Of a DNA stretch of 64,000 nucleotides, positions 15,402 through 23,915 are shown piece after piece. The notes beneath the pieces are model-generated. The model was not told the origin of the DNA, did no database searches, and saw only the letters and a list, made by a program, of their open reading frames with translations. Origin of the DNA: Brachypterus glaber. Taxonomy: Eukaryota > Arthropoda > Insecta > Coleoptera > Kateretidae. The position numbers were made by a program, and so were the translations under genes. Numbering within the stretch: the stretch's first letter is position 1; every line of letters starts with the position of its first letter. The DNA is taken from positions 4,030,001 to 4,094,000 of the forward strand of contig OY294046.1 in the NCBI GenBank assembly GCA_958510825.1, in the 5' to 3' direction.

Positions 15402-18400
15402 GTATAATAATGTATAATAATTTATAAATATAAAAAATCTTTTATTAATTACGATTAACTATTATAAAACAAAACGGTATTCAAATTAACAACACAAATC
15501 CAAAGCAAAAATAGGGTTATGTTCTAATGCGCGCGACTAACGGAACGACCGCTTCTCACGATCCCGAGTAGTAGAAGTAAAGTTCCTCAATTTTCGTGCG
15601 AAGTGAAGTTCAAGAATAAGTAGTTTTGCGTTTCGAAAGAATATGCAACCCACACTACCTTTTTTCTGGGAATGCGTTCTCTCGAGCCCGAGAATACATA
15701 CCCAGTCGATATCAAGCAAAAAAATGGTCGAAAAAATTCGTAACACTTAAAATAATAATTTGGTTCACAAGTCCGTTGTCAAAAGTTCACGAAAAATCAG
15801 AATGGTCTAAGAAGGGCTGAATGGACAACGCAATTTTTACAATTTTTTCTTACCGTTGCTTCCATAAAAAAAAAATTTAAATACGTGTAAAGATTTTTTG
15901 CTTATGTTTATTTCGAGCAAAAAAAATTGCTCGGTCGGTTATCACTTGCATGTAAAATTTGTAAGCACGATAACTCAAGAACGCTTTAAGCGTAAAGATA
16001 CTTGAAATTTGGACCATTATTCTTAGAGAAAGTCAAGGTTGGGAAAAGGGGAAAAATTGTATTTTCACACTACTTTTTAAAAAGTAGTAATAATAATAAT
16101 AATTATTATTATTATTATTATACGGTAGTTTCGAATTTTCCAAAATCGTCCTAGACAAAACATTCTTGGTTATAAATTTTTTTCATGAAAAAATAAGAAA
16201 CTTTCTTTTCTTGTCGGTCCGTCCGTCTGTTTGTCCGTCTGATGTCATTTTTGTTTGCACGATAACTCAAGAACGAATAATCCGGTCGACTTGAAATTTT
16301 CAGGAAAAAATAGGTTCTATGAGAGGAAGATCCCTATTGTTTTTGAAAGTAATCTTCCCAAAAACAAAAAATTTATAGGGGGTTTAACTTTAAAAAAAAA
16401 ATCTAAAAAAGCTGAAGAAAGAAAAGAAAATTCCGCAACTTAACGTAACTTTTTCAGGAAAAATAACTTTTATTATAAGGATCAACTCTACCAATTTTGA
16501 AAGTAATCACCCAAAAAAGAAAAAGTTATGGGGGGTTAAACTTTTTAAAAAATAAAAAACTATAATTAAATTTTTTTTTCTTTTTCGCAAAAATAAAATA
16601 ACAACAAAAATGTTGAAAAATGTTTTTTAGGTTAAAACAAAAAAAAAATCTGATTTTTTTTTTGTTTTTTGTTTTTCGCAAAAAAAAAAGTTTTTTTTTA
16701 AATTGTATTTGGGCAAATGCAATATACCATTTACTGTGAATAGTATATAATGGAGTGCGTAGCATTACATATCTTTACGGCTTGTTTTATCTTAATGTAA
16801 AAATACTATTGCAGTTACTAAATAAATTAAAATTTATTAACAATTTTTAATTTTTTTATTGATGTAATAATTTAGGGGCTGTCGGTCAGTGTTAGGAAGC
16901 CTGTTGAGGAGGGTAATAGTGGGTCAAAAATAGCTAAAAATAACGCGACGTAATTAATGGATGGTCCCTTAATATTAAATTGTTTATATTTACGGTCAAT
17001 TCCTGCGGATTTGGCAAAAACATCCCGCTGAAGTTCGTCCATTTGAAAACGGAGTTTATTGGCCTCAGCATCCCGCAGAGCCAACTGTTTCGACAAGTCA
17101 TTGAGTTGGCTTTGGAATTTTGCTTCCTGGTTTATAAGGTTTTTCCTGAAATAGAAAGAAATACATTTTTCTCAGTGTAAAATAATTTTCTGTGATTATA
17201 AAATTTATGGCAGAAGTTCGTAAATTTTAGTGTTAGGGGCAACTTTGGCGGATTTTCGGGACGGGTTACAATCTTTTGATCATTTTGAAATTTGGCACAT
17301 AATTTTGTATGCCTAAAAGGAGAAAAATTAGATTTCGAGCCCTTTAAATTGTTCACCTATACAAAAATTACAGACAATTTTCAACGATTTTTTACGATTT
17401 ATGAGAATTTTACGAATTTTAAGGGCCCAATTAGGACCCTTAGAGAAATTTGATCACTCTCATATTTTCAGAAATTTCTAGTTACACCTAAATTAAAATT
17501 TTAAGATAATACAAAAAATATATGGTCCACCCTAATGGTGGATATTTAAATTAAACCGAGGTGTGGAGCGCTAAAAAAAATTTACACCTGAATTTGAAGT
17601 TTTAGTAAAATTCAAGATTATCTCGAAAAATCTTGAAAATTATAATAATAAGGTAGGTATGCCTAAAAAAGGTACCACGTTGAGTAAAGATAGTTCTGTT
17701 GTAAATTAAGTTTAAATCTCTTGAAGAACCTATAACAACCCTATTGAAAATGACTGGTCTGCGCGGGTATAAATGTTGCATAAACGGACTTGAGCGGGTG
17801 AATTTCACCCGCTCAAGTCCGGTTTATGCACCATTTATACCCGCCCAGACCCGTCATTTTCAGCAGGAAAACACTAAAAACTTCCATCACTTTTGAATAA
17901 ATAGGTCTATTTGAACAAAAGTTACATATTCTTGTGTATTAAGTAAGAATATATAATTGAAAATAATGACGGTTCTACTAGGATAGTTTCTCTCATGTTA
18001 TTCTTTTGTTACTCTGTAATCCAGGATGATAGAGATGTTACCTTTTAAAAGAGTAGAAAATCAGTATCCTAGATCTAGTGTCCCTAGACTAGGGCCCCTA
18101 GTAGTAATTTAATTTCAGAATAAAAGTTTTCTAATGTGTCTTCTAATGTATGTCCTAAATTAAGGCTTTTAACGTTAAATAAACGTTGTTCTAACATTTA
18201 TCAAACGAAAGGGAACCTTCCCTGGTAGAAAAGTACACAAATCTAACTTAACATTAGATTAGTATCATTTTTATGTTTAGCCTCAAACGTTATACAAAAA
18301 TGTTATAAAATATATTAATCTAACCTTAAAAACTAACGTTTGGCAAAAACGTTATAAAATACATAAATCTAACGTTAGTTTCCTAAATAAATTCTAACCT

Positions 18401-21400
18401 TTTTCTAACCTTATTCTAACTTTAAATATTTTTTAAATTTCCATTATTAATACGTAACCTATAGTAGAAAATAGTCATTTCATTTGCCTAGGTTTGATAA
18501 TTATTTATTATTTCTATAATAAGTTTAAAAAAATATCCCCCAAAAGTCAAAATTATAGTAAGTCTGGCAACGCTGTACTAGAATTTATAAAATATTTTAA
18601 GATTCTGAACGTATAAATAAATATTAACTAACTAAATATAAAGTTTTTCTGAGAGTTAAACGTATTTGTCGAAGTATAACAGCATATTACACAAAAAATA
18701 TTTAGGGCCACCTAAAAAGATGGCTATTTTATAAATAAATGTAACAAAATTATGTTTAAAAATACTATGATTGCTAAAATACATTAAGATTTATTCATAT
18801 GAATAAATTTTTCCCCAGCTGACATTTTCTGATACAGGTAGAAATTTCCTAGTTGGCCACGCCCCCTCCGAAAGTTAGAAATTAAAAATCTAACGTTAGT
18901 TTAATGTTTGTAACTATCGTTAGATTGTAAAGTTAAAAAGCGGGACATTTGTACATATTTTATAACGTACTTTTATACAGTTTTCTAACGTTAAAAAAAC
19001 GTTATTCTAACGTTAAATTTCTACCAGGGAAAGTATACGACTTTTATTGGATAAGTATTACTAATTACTTAATAAGTCTTATTAAGTATTAAGTATGTAT
19101 AATAATAGCAATGATATATTTTACGGATAACAACATTTAACGTCCGTAATAAATAAGAGATAAATCCTTTTATCCTTGAAAATTAAGCCAATTGACGCAA
19201 ATTCTGCATAAAACAGTGTTTTTGGGGGCAATCGGATGCATAAAACTGAATTAAAAACAAAACTATAGATTTAAATATCTAAAATTAATGTCAACGTGGG
19301 CGAAATTTGTGAATCAGTTTAACGTCAAGTGGTTCTTTAAATAGATGGAAGTAGTAGGTAAACTATTGATATGAAGCAAAAAAAAAATATAGTTGACCTA
19401 TTATAATAATGTGGGCCAATCCTAAAAAAATAAATAAAATAAAAAATAAACGAAAAATATTTGTGTCGAATGAGGGGGAAAACTTTCTCCTAAAAATTAT
19501 GTTATTTTTATTTTTTTTTATTTACATATTTTAATTTTGATTTGTTTGGAAATTATTTTTTTTTTATTTAAATATTTTAATTTTGATTTGTTTGGAATTT
19601 TCTTCTAAAAATTATGTTTTTTTATATTAAGATTTATTTATATGAATAAATTTGTCTCCAGCTGCCATTTTATGATGCAGGTAGAAATTTCCTAGTTGGC
19701 CACGCCCCCTCCGAAAGTTAGAAATTAAACGTACCTATAACGTATTTCTAACTTAAAAATCTAACGTTAGATTAACGTTTGTGAATAACCTTTGATTCTA
19801 ACGTTAAAAAGCGGGACATTTGCACATATTTTATAACGTACTTTTATACAGTTTTCTAACATTAGAAAAACGTTATTCTAACGTTAAATTTCTACTAGGG
19901 TAAGATAACTTCTTTTTTTAAGTCTGAATTTAAGTTAAATCGTAAAAATTATGACAAGTCGGAATTTAAGTTTAATTCTGTTTTTCAGTCAGAATTTGAA
20001 TTTTAAGTAAAAACCTTCAACGATTTCGTAAAATTTTGACTTTTTTTACCAGTATATTAAAAAAATGCAAGCACATTTGCGAATTTGGCTGTTCAAATAA
20101 TAATTTGGCAATTATTACTTATTATCTAGAGACTTGACTCTAGAATTGTATTAAAAATAGGTATACAAAATCTTATAATTATATATATAAAGTGCGATTA
20201 TAAAGTGCCGAACAGTTTGAAAAGAAAATACTCTGCGTTTGAAGCCACGCCTCTGTTAGAGTTGAGCGCGACAAGCCCATGTGATTGCTACGTACAACAG
20301 CTCGGTGGCCAGTAAAACGCACACAGCTTTCTTGTATTTTACTCATCACTAATGTCAGTTTTGCATTAAAAAGTGTTTGGCACTTTATAATCGCACGGTA
20401 TACATTTATTTTTTATGTATAGATAAAAGTTTCTTTCAGAAACGTCGGAAGAAGCGTATCTTTAAGAAAAAATCTTCTCCTTAATTTAAAAACAAATTAC
20501 TGGTGACGTATAAATGATAAAAAAGTCCAAACAATTCGCAAAATACTTTTTTTGCATTTTAACGAACATTTTTGGATTTAAAATATCCTAAAATGTTAAG
20601 AAAATATAAAAAAAGTGTCAACAAATGTCTGTCTATCCGTCGGTTTTCTATCTGTATGTAAACCTAAAAACTTTAAGATTTTAGGTTGGTGGGAATGTCA
20701 GATTTAAAAATTTCTTTCACCAAACGATTTAGCGTCTTTGTAGTTTGTGTCAAGTCCAATATGTTTAACATTGGGCTAGGGCAAGGGGACAAAAACTCAC
20801 TTATTATCGACCGATGAAAATTTTTACTGAGTGAAGAAACATTTCAAATTTCCTACAAGAGAATTTGCCTTAATTTTTGTCTATTAGTTTCCGAGTATAT
20901 ACTTAAAAATATTGTCAGCCGTCTAGAAATGATGCCTGGTGCAAAAATTTGTATTGCTTTTTTTACGTTTCTCGACGTTATATATCCAAAAAACATGATT
21001 TCCGTCAAAAAAATCTGTCTGTGTCCGGGAAGTTTGTGACCACGATAACTCGAGAACGATGTGAGCTTTGAGACTTTTGGACCATAGGTTTTTTTATTAA
21101 GTTCTAGGCTGGGTTTGTTTTTGGTAAAAATCGGGGTGAGGCAAGGAGGTAAAATGGGGTAAACTATTTTGTTTTTAATTCTTTTTTTGTTTTTTTCTTT
21201 AAATTTTTTTTAATTTTTTTTATTTTTTTTATTTTTTTTTTTTACAACATTTTTGAAATGTTTTTGTTTCTTACTATGTATTTTGGCAAGCAAAAATCCT
21301 GTAAACTAGTGTAATTTGTTATTTTGTTCCAAAAAGTTACATACTTTAAATTGTCGTTATATAATCCATTTTCTAGCGGACTGTTTTCCAAAGAAGAGCC

Positions 21401-22213
21401 TGGAGATATGGTCGAAGGCGTTGGTATATTTACATACAACTTGGTCCCATTTAAGTTCCTGTTACTGACTTCGTTTCTTTCATAAGAATTTTTCCTCGAG
21501 TTCGATTTTGAGTCGTTTTTTGATTGTTTTTCATTCGTTTTCAATTCTTTTTTAGTATCAGCAGTGGGATTAGCTAGAATGCGGTCGTTCACAATCTTGT
21601 TCAATTGCTTTTTAGTATCAGCAGTGGGACTGGATGGAATGGGGTCGTTTTCAAGCTTTTTCAATTGTTTTCTGGTGTCAGAAGTGGGACTGGGTGGAAT
21701 GAGGTCGTTTTCAAGTTTTTTCAATTGTTTTCTGGTGTCAGAAGTGGGACTGGGTGGTGGAGTGCTGAGCGATTGTCTTCTGTTTGGGATGATAGGGATG
21801 CGGGGAGCGATTGCGGTGGTGCCATGTCCACAGGGTTTGACACTGGTACGTCTTTCGATTGGTTTTTCGGTCGATTTAAGCATATTCGCGTAAGAAAGAC
21901 TAGGCGGCGGTGAAATCGCGACAGCACTGTCACACACGTTGTTTTTTATTTCGTAATTATTGTCGGAATTCGCGTCGTTTTTCTGTGCATTGGCATTTGA
22001 GAGATTTTCGCGTAACGCGAAACCCGACGGAAAATTTGGCAATACATCGTTTGTTTCTAACGTAATATCAGGTTTTTGTTTTGGGTTATTTTGATTACAG
22101 GTTTCTTTATTCTCCAGATTCGGCGACACTTCTTTTTTGTCCTCTTTGGACCTTTTTTCTTTACTGCTAGCTCCATTTTCTTCTTTTTTCGATCTTCGGA
22201 AAAAACTAAACAT
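418..22213 (-). CDS. FAM184A: FAM184A-like coiled-coil protein, 5' part, 8 coding exons
   Basis: Spliced minus-strand gene whose 3' end runs off the left edge. Coding exons in transcript order: 22213-21345, 17145-16994, 14287-14153, 12365-11920, 10383-9940, 5926-5749, 3023-2859, 730-418. Every intron has GT-AG ends and every junction keeps phase (split codons K, R, E, none, none, D, D), giving 900 codons plus 2 nt. Residues 1-290 are low-complexity and probably disordered; residues 291-900 are almost continuous heptad-like coiled coil rich in E, K, Q and L. The exon 5 segment with WEERLLRECGRL, and exon 8 ending SRREAEQKIR, resemble the FAM184A stretches KWTENLRQECSKL and IRSESNQQIR. Human FAM184A is about 1,140 residues, so the conserved C-terminus is missing here. 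FAM184 function is poorly defined. Introns of 0.9-4.2 kb are packed with transposons. Orthology to FAM184A rather than FAM184B is inferred from remembered sequence. Confidence 0.8.
785..1620. mobile_element. MITE-like element with hairpin ends
   Basis: A CG-rich hairpin region (788-900, with CACGCGAGTGG and CCACGAGTG) lies at the left. The motif TTTTTCCTACGATCC near 907 is repeated inverted near 1603-1617. No coding capacity. It fills much of the intron between exons 7 and 8. Exact ends are uncertain. Confidence 0.5.
1621..2835. other. Intron sequence without a recognised feature
   Basis: AT-rich, with short degenerate repeats around 1640-1860 (CATCGCCT and TAATAAATTT phrases recur). Open frames of 84-85 codons at 2011-2265 and 2582-2839 have no recognisable product. 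Confidence 0.4.
2859..3023 (-). CDS. FAM184A: FAM184A-like exon 7
   Basis: 165 bp, acceptor TTTTCAG, donor GTGAGT at 2858. It encodes 54 residues of coiled coil (KINQENEEKVLEIETNCQ then LIQQHRAEL). The leftover base G plus AT of exon 8 gives aspartate 797. Confidence 0.82.
3308..3640 (-). repeat. Hairpin repeat family H1 (copy 1 of 3)
   Basis: Inverted relative to the copies at 45674-46115 and 62635-62935. It contains the hairpin AAAATTAACCTGC / GCAGGTTAATTTT and the phrase CCACGCGGGGGTTATT. Noncoding. Confidence 0.8.
3690..4065. repeat. Hairpin element with CG-rich loop
   Basis: Arms at about 3735-3766 and 3780-3809 pair (GTCCTTAATGCACGAGAATG against CATTCGAGTGCACTAAGGAC) around GACGCGAAGCGAAGTC. 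A second short palindrome with GATATAT lies near 4038-4060. The 79-codon frame at 3742 only reads through the hairpin. Confidence 0.55.
4069..5653. mobile_element. 1.6 kb inverted-repeat element with a nested mariner-like fragment
   Basis: Starts TTAGGGTGCCC and ends GGGCACCCTA. Subterminal inverted blocks carry GGTCGCGCCCGGCGC (about 4177) and GCCGGGCGCGACC (about 5519). No transposase. At 4911-5060 it carries a piece of the GCGGTCCAAAAG mariner-like family. It is intronic, next to exon 6. Confidence 0.65.
5749..5926 (-). CDS. FAM184A: FAM184A-like exon 6
   Basis: 178 bp, acceptor TTATCAG, donor GTAGGT at 5748. A second GTAGGT follows 4 bp later; the first is chosen because its single leftover base G joins AC of exon 7 to make aspartate 742. 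It encodes 59 residues, ITSLKKAIADKDSYYHEE onward. It ends right beside a 1.6 kb inverted-repeat element. Confidence 0.78.
5983..6879. mobile_element. 0.9 kb MITE M3 (copy 1 of 2)
   Basis: Inverted ends AGAGGAAATGCGCCTAATTT and AAATTAGGCGACTTTCCTCT. Nearly identical to 35474-36373. The interior repeats the motif CCTAATTTCGGAT or its complement several times. No long open frame. Confidence 0.85.
6959..7222 (+). pseudogene. LINE reverse-transcriptase C-terminal remnant
   Basis: The frame ends RTRGHxFKLSR-like (here NTRRGHTFKLSRELFFTTI), then FLPNRVFSSWNSL, then SVNSFKNRYD, before its stop. This is the usual tail of L2/CR1-type and related non-LTR retrotransposon ORF2 proteins (RVIxxWNxLP...FKxxLD). 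The catalytic domain is missing, so this is a 5'-truncated copy. A 3' UTR-like stretch follows to about 7318, where a TA microsatellite begins. Confidence 0.75.
7319..7377. repeat. (TA)n microsatellite
   Basis: About 58 bp of pure TA repeat, at the 3' end of the LINE remnant; it may descend from its tail. Confidence 0.95.
7414..8189 (+). mobile_element. 0.8 kb MITE M4 (copy 1 of 2)
   Basis: Inverted ends CCCAGGTAGCAA and TTGCTACCTGGG. Paired with the inverted copy 51807-52641. Subterminal blocks repeat ACATGACATT, ACGTGAAAGCCACG and ATGTGACATG. It lacks about 60 bp present in the other copy between direct repeats of GCCGGGCTTCTC. Confidence 0.85.
8376..8422. repeat. Near-perfect palindrome
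   Basis: GACGACGGTCAGTAATGA is followed almost directly by TCATTACTGACCGTCGTC; related half-copies with ACAACGGT follow at 8437 and 8500. Noncoding. Confidence 0.85.
8516..9233 (+). mobile_element. Repeat family E (copy 1 of 4)
   Basis: Begins with a hairpin (GGAATAGACAATATTCCGCG ... GCGGAATGACTATTCC) and ends AAAGCAGTCGTAGAAAAATA. Other copies: 48411-48790 and 53872-54556 inverted, 55405-56073 direct. Noncoding. Confidence 0.8.
9234..9397. repeat. Hairpin element directly adjoining family E
   Basis: Pairs TATATACCAAGGGACTAAAC with the inverted GTTTAGTCCTGAGGTATATA; inner arms GGCTGTTTTAGTCCC and GGGACTAAAACAGCC surround a CGAGCGTAGCGAACGAGG core. No other copy seen in the window. Confidence 0.6.
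9398..9939. other. Intron sequence, nothing recognised
   Basis: AT-rich DNA up to the exon 5 donor. It contains GTCCCGAAAATG (about 9780) similar to the hairpin element's GGGACTAAA edge, possibly its far end. Confidence 0.35.
9940..10383 (-). CDS. FAM184A: FAM184A-like exon 5 (best family match)
   Basis: 444 bp, phase 0 at both ends, acceptor TTTTCAG, donor GTATGG at 9939. It encodes 148 residues. The segment WEERLLRECGRLKSELEQIH and the later RQQWDQKLRDCLKE line up with the human FAM184A region containing WTENLRQECSKLREEL and DSWQKKVEDLL, including the tryptophan, RxEC and second tryptophan positions. This is the main support for the family assignment. Confidence 0.88.
10442..10691 (-). mobile_element. 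tRNA-derived SINE, head type A
   Basis: The minus-strand head (10619-10691) has an A-box-like TAGCGTAGTGG, a B-box-like AGTTCGATTCTC and a perfect T-arm (GTGAG/CTCAC). A body of about 175 bp follows, ending CGAGGTTAAACAAA. It lies head to head with the copy at 10906. Confidence 0.85.
10906..11155 (+). mobile_element. tRNA-derived SINE, head type A (inverted partner)
   Basis: Same head (10906-10978) and body as the minus copy at 10442-10691, with 214 bp between heads. The tail is AAACAAATAAACAAA. The head's acceptor ends do not pair fully (GGGAGGC against GGCGCC), so it is not a functional tRNA gene. Confidence 0.87.
11296..11806. mobile_element. MITE with 34-bp perfect inverted ends
   Basis: Left end CTGCCCTGCTAAGACAAG continues into TTGTCCTATCTGCAAA; the right end is its exact inverse. 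Several internal TTGTCCTA words look like degenerate copies of the end. 511 bp, intronic, noncoding. Confidence 0.9.
11920..12365 (-). CDS. FAM184A: FAM184A-like exon 4
   Basis: 446 bp, acceptor CGTTTCAG, donor GTGAGG at 11919. It encodes 148 residues of highly charged coiled coil (KRLEEKQRELIKEREEE and similar), then KWKADFEKL and DFEWKLREVQQTC, a tryptophan-spaced pattern resembling FAM184 coiled-coil units. The exon ends in phase 0. Antisense open frames over this exon are shadows of its E/K-rich composition. Confidence 0.85.
12391..12830 (+). repeat. Dispersed repeat R12 (copy 1 of 2)
   Basis: Shares AACTAGATGAAACGTTGCAA, CATCGGCACTATTGTACACT and about 330 bp more with 46941-47260, same orientation. 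Probably the 3' region of a retroelement; no frame retained. Confidence 0.75.
12890..13022 (+). repeat. Retroelement-like tail with CAGA repeats
   Basis: (CAGA)n from about 12917 to 12938 followed by a T run and ACGTCGAGAAAT. Similar phrases occur at 43299 and 25265. It looks like a decayed non-LTR 3' UTR. Confidence 0.4.
13023..13493. mobile_element. Mariner-like MITE M2
   Basis: Ends carry GCGGTCCAAGAGTCACCCCC and its inverse GGCGGTGACTTTTGGACCGC. Inside, GAACGAGTTGATAT and AACTCGTTCAAAAG mirror each other. Same family as 33982, 34490, 39733 and 49961. No transposase. Confidence 0.8.
13540..14105. repeat. Long imperfect foldback in intron 3
   Basis: Two arms of about 260 bp pair around 13800-13850. 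Matching blocks include ATTATTCAGTATTGAAGTCG against CGACTTCAATACTGAATAAT and AGGTATGTTTATTTATAT against ATATAAATAAACATACCT. It ends about 45 bp before the exon 3 donor. Confidence 0.85.
14153..14287 (-). CDS. FAM184A: FAM184A-like exon 3
   Basis: 135 bp, acceptor ATTTAG, donor GTAATT at 14152. It encodes about 44 residues (LEAELSAAHKETELIRQR, then a basic RRRN stretch), a coiled coil with a regular leucine and isoleucine pattern. Phase fits both neighbours. Confidence 0.8.
14437..14706. mobile_element. Small element with inverted ends around a ribozyme-like motif
   Basis: TTCCATCAATCTATTTTCTA at the left is mirrored by TAGAAAATAGATTGATGGAA at the right. It encloses the hammerhead-like motif at 14471-14515. 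About 270 bp, noncoding. Confidence 0.7.
14471..14515 (-). ncRNA. Hammerhead-ribozyme-like motif
   Basis: On the minus strand: stem I TTGGTA/TACCAA, core TTGAGGA (consensus CTGANGA with one change), stem II GGGC/GCCC with loop CAGCA, core GAAA, then CTGTC as a short stem III with the usual GTC cleavage site. This is the arrangement known for Penelope-like and related retroelement ribozymes. The C-to-T core change may reduce or abolish cleavage. Confidence 0.6.
14807..15705. mobile_element. 0.9 kb MITE with 30-bp inverted ends
   Basis: Ends contain ATTCTCGGGCTCGAGAGAAC and its exact inverse, with outer CAGGGTATCT and CATACCCAG differing at two positions. It contains an ATT microsatellite (15361-15399). 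Noncoding. Confidence 0.85.
15361..15399. repeat. (ATT)n microsatellite
   Basis: About 39 bp of ATT triplets inside the MITE at 14807-15705. Confidence 0.95.
15840..16770 (+). repeat. Decayed retroelement-like DNA
   Basis: The phrase CACGATAACTCAAGAACG occurs at about 15967 and 16258, the first followed by CTTGAAATTTGGACC, with GTCCGTCCGTCTG at 16217. The same phrase recurs at 21042. This looks like tandem or nested 3' UTRs of a non-LTR family. ATT microsatellite at 16086-16121. Confidence 0.4.
16994..17145 (-). CDS. FAM184A: FAM184A-like exon 2
   Basis: 152 bp, acceptor TTTCAG at 17146-17151, donor GTAAAT at 16993. It encodes residues 291-340, beginning KNLINQEAKFQSQLNDL, the start of the coiled coil. 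It ends with one base (C) that completes an arginine codon with exon 3. Confidence 0.75.
17746..17861. repeat. 116-bp near-perfect hairpin
   Basis: GAAAATGAC ... GGACTTGAGCGGGTGAA pairs with TTCACCCGCTCAAGTCC ... GTCATTTTC with almost no loop. It is GC-rich against an AT-rich background. Noncoding; possibly an inserted foldback element. Confidence 0.9.
18220..19029 (+). mobile_element. MITE-1 (full copy a)
   Basis: Starts CCCTGGTAGAAAAGTACA and ends AAATTTCTACCAGGG, so the inverted ends are CCCTGGTAGAAA. Both subterminal regions are dense in TAACGTTAGA-type words. Carries the landmark GTTGGCCACGCCCCCTCC. No open frame. Nine full or partial copies lie in the window. Confidence 0.9.
19622..19900 (+). 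mobile_element. MITE-1 (right-half fragment b)
   Basis: Only the right half of MITE-1 from the TTATATGAATAAATTTGTCT region to TTTCTACTAGGG. Confidence 0.85.
20192..20396. mobile_element. 205-bp MITE
   Basis: Inverted ends GTGCGATTATAAAGTGCC and GGCACTTTATAATCGCAC. Noncoding. Lies in intron 1 of the FAM184A-like gene. Confidence 0.85.
20560..21240 (+). repeat. Retroelement-like noncoding DNA, T-rich end
   Basis: Contains GTCTGTCTATCCGTCGG (20629), CTGTCTGTGTCCGGGAAG and ACGATAACTCGAGAACG (about 21044), then a long T-rich run to 21243. It ends where exon 1's retained-intron frame would stop. Confidence 0.35.
21345..22213 (-). CDS. FAM184A: FAM184A-like exon 1: start codon and disordered N-terminus
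   Basis: Starts at ATG 22213 (MFSFFRRSKKEE) and ends at an ideal donor, GTATGT at 21344. The 869 nt leave two bases, AA, which join the first base G of exon 2 to make lysine 290. The product is rich in S, P, N and K with no clear fold. Residues 155-230 are four exact-period tandem units of 20 residues (SPTSDTRKQLKKLEND and variants), that is a 60-bp DNA repeat in frame. The open frame continues about 33 codons beyond the donor to a stop at 21242, so intron retention would give a 323-residue truncated product. Linkage to the coiled-coil exons rests on phase and order, not on homology of this part. Confidence 0.7.
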
Positions 22214-22604
22214 TTCACTTGATTAACATACTGTATTTTTTTAATTGTTTTTTTAATTTATTGTTTTTTATAACATTTTTTTTTAATTTTATTTATTCAC
22301 TAGTCGGTTGCTCAAACGAAACTGAAGATCTAACAAAATTTTCACTCGGCTAAAATTAGACCGTTTGAAAATACGTCCACTTCACACTCAAGTTTTTATT
22401 TTATTGCATTAAAATGTAATATATCATTTAAAAATGGAATGGTTTTAAAATACAACAACTTTGAAATAAATTTCAACATTTTGAACTTTGTTTCAAGGTG
22501 AATTTTCCCAGTTTTATTTTTTAAGGGCATTTTAGTTTTTAACTAGTCGACCAATCACAGACACAGTTTTAAACAGTTTTTTTTTTAATTGACGATTCAT
22601 AGAT
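22214..22604. other. Presumed 5' flank of the FAM184A-like gene
   Basis: Upstream of the start codon on the minus strand. AT-rich; no TATA or initiator could be assigned with confidence. Confidence 0.3.
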
Positions 22605-22606
22605 AT

Positions 22607-23107
22607 TATTTTCTATTTTGCGCCTCTTATAAGCTCATAATCACCTGCATTTTGCGTGTTCTTATAGGCCCATAAGTGGTCTGTACTTTTTGTTATTTTG
22701 GGTTGGCAACAGACCTGGCCTATCGCTTGACGTTTTCCGTGCAAATGTCAATGTCGCTTTAAAGTTTAATTTTCTACAAAGTTTTGTGTTTAGGTTATTT
22801 TTACCATGTTAAAATTGTGGCTTGGTTAATTGCAGTAAAAAAGAAAAGAGATGACTATAAAATATATCAAAATATCATTTGTTCTTAGAATTTTAAACAT
22901 GGTGTAAACTGTAATGCCAATCCAAAAAAAAATCCCTAAATCAGTCATAATTTTAAATTTTGGAGCAAAATAGAAAAAATTGTATAAAGCACTCCTTTCA
23001 TAACACGTTTTTAGCGCACTAGTACTTTAGAAAACTCTTCGCAAGCGGCTCGTTTTCTAAACTTGTACTCGTGCGCTAAAAACTTATGTTATGAAACTAG
23101 TACTTTA
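22607..23107 (+). repeat. Repeat family H3 (copy 1 of 2)
   Basis: Matches 47650-48165. Contains the hairpin GCGCACTAGTACTTTAGAAA against TTTCTAAACTTGTACTCGTGCGC around CGCAAGCGGC. Noncoding. Confidence 0.8.
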
Positions 23108-23915
23108 ATATACTAATTTTGACATTTCTGAAAAAATAAAATTGTGTCTGTGATTGGTATAATTCTAAAAAAGTGCAATATAATTGGTGAATTCTTAAAA
23201 ATTAAAACCTAAGTTAAAGTTAACTGGGTAAAGGTTAGTTTACTCAATAATTAATACTAAACTAACTAAGAAACCAATCAAATGAAATGTGACAAATAAA
23301 TATGACATTTCATTGGTCGAATTCTTAGTTTAGTGTTTATTACTGTGTAAATCAACCTTAAATTCACCTTAAAGAAAATTTAAGCAACAAAACTAAAAAT
23401 GCCAAACTTTATAACTCTTGGAAGTTTAAATACAAAGACTTTAAATTTTGTTTTCAGTTAGCTTTTCGGTTAGCTTAAATGCTATAGAGCATCTGTGCCA
23501 AATTTCAAATATTTCAAGTAAATTGTATCGATTTTAGTAAATAAAATTTTTCCAACAGGTAGGCACATTTATTACACTGAGACCTCGATAAAAACTTTAA
23601 TATAAAGACTTCAGATTTGGCACAACTGTTTCTTAACATATAAGCTAACAGTTTAAAAAATAAAGTATTTATGTCAAAGCGTGAACGTTTTTTATGTATT
23701 AAACAAAAACCTCGGCCATGTATTCAAATTTGAGTGTTCATTGTCACTGTTTATAAAGGTATAAAGCGTGAAACATATATTTTGAGATTTAATAAAAAAA
23801 TATTGGAACACCGAGTGTTGCAGGTTTTCTGGTGGGGAGTCTCTATTAATAGTCATTAGAGTCACTCTATCTAACAGTGATTTTATAGGATGGACTAAAC
23901 ATCTAATGATACTTT
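23108..23915. other. No recognised feature
   Basis: AT-rich DNA with open frames no longer than 80 codons and no recognisable product. Confidence 0.35.

Noticed and set aside
21564..21933. Open frames over exon 1 on both strands
   Set aside because: They are shadows in other frames, kept open by the 60-bp tandem repeat.
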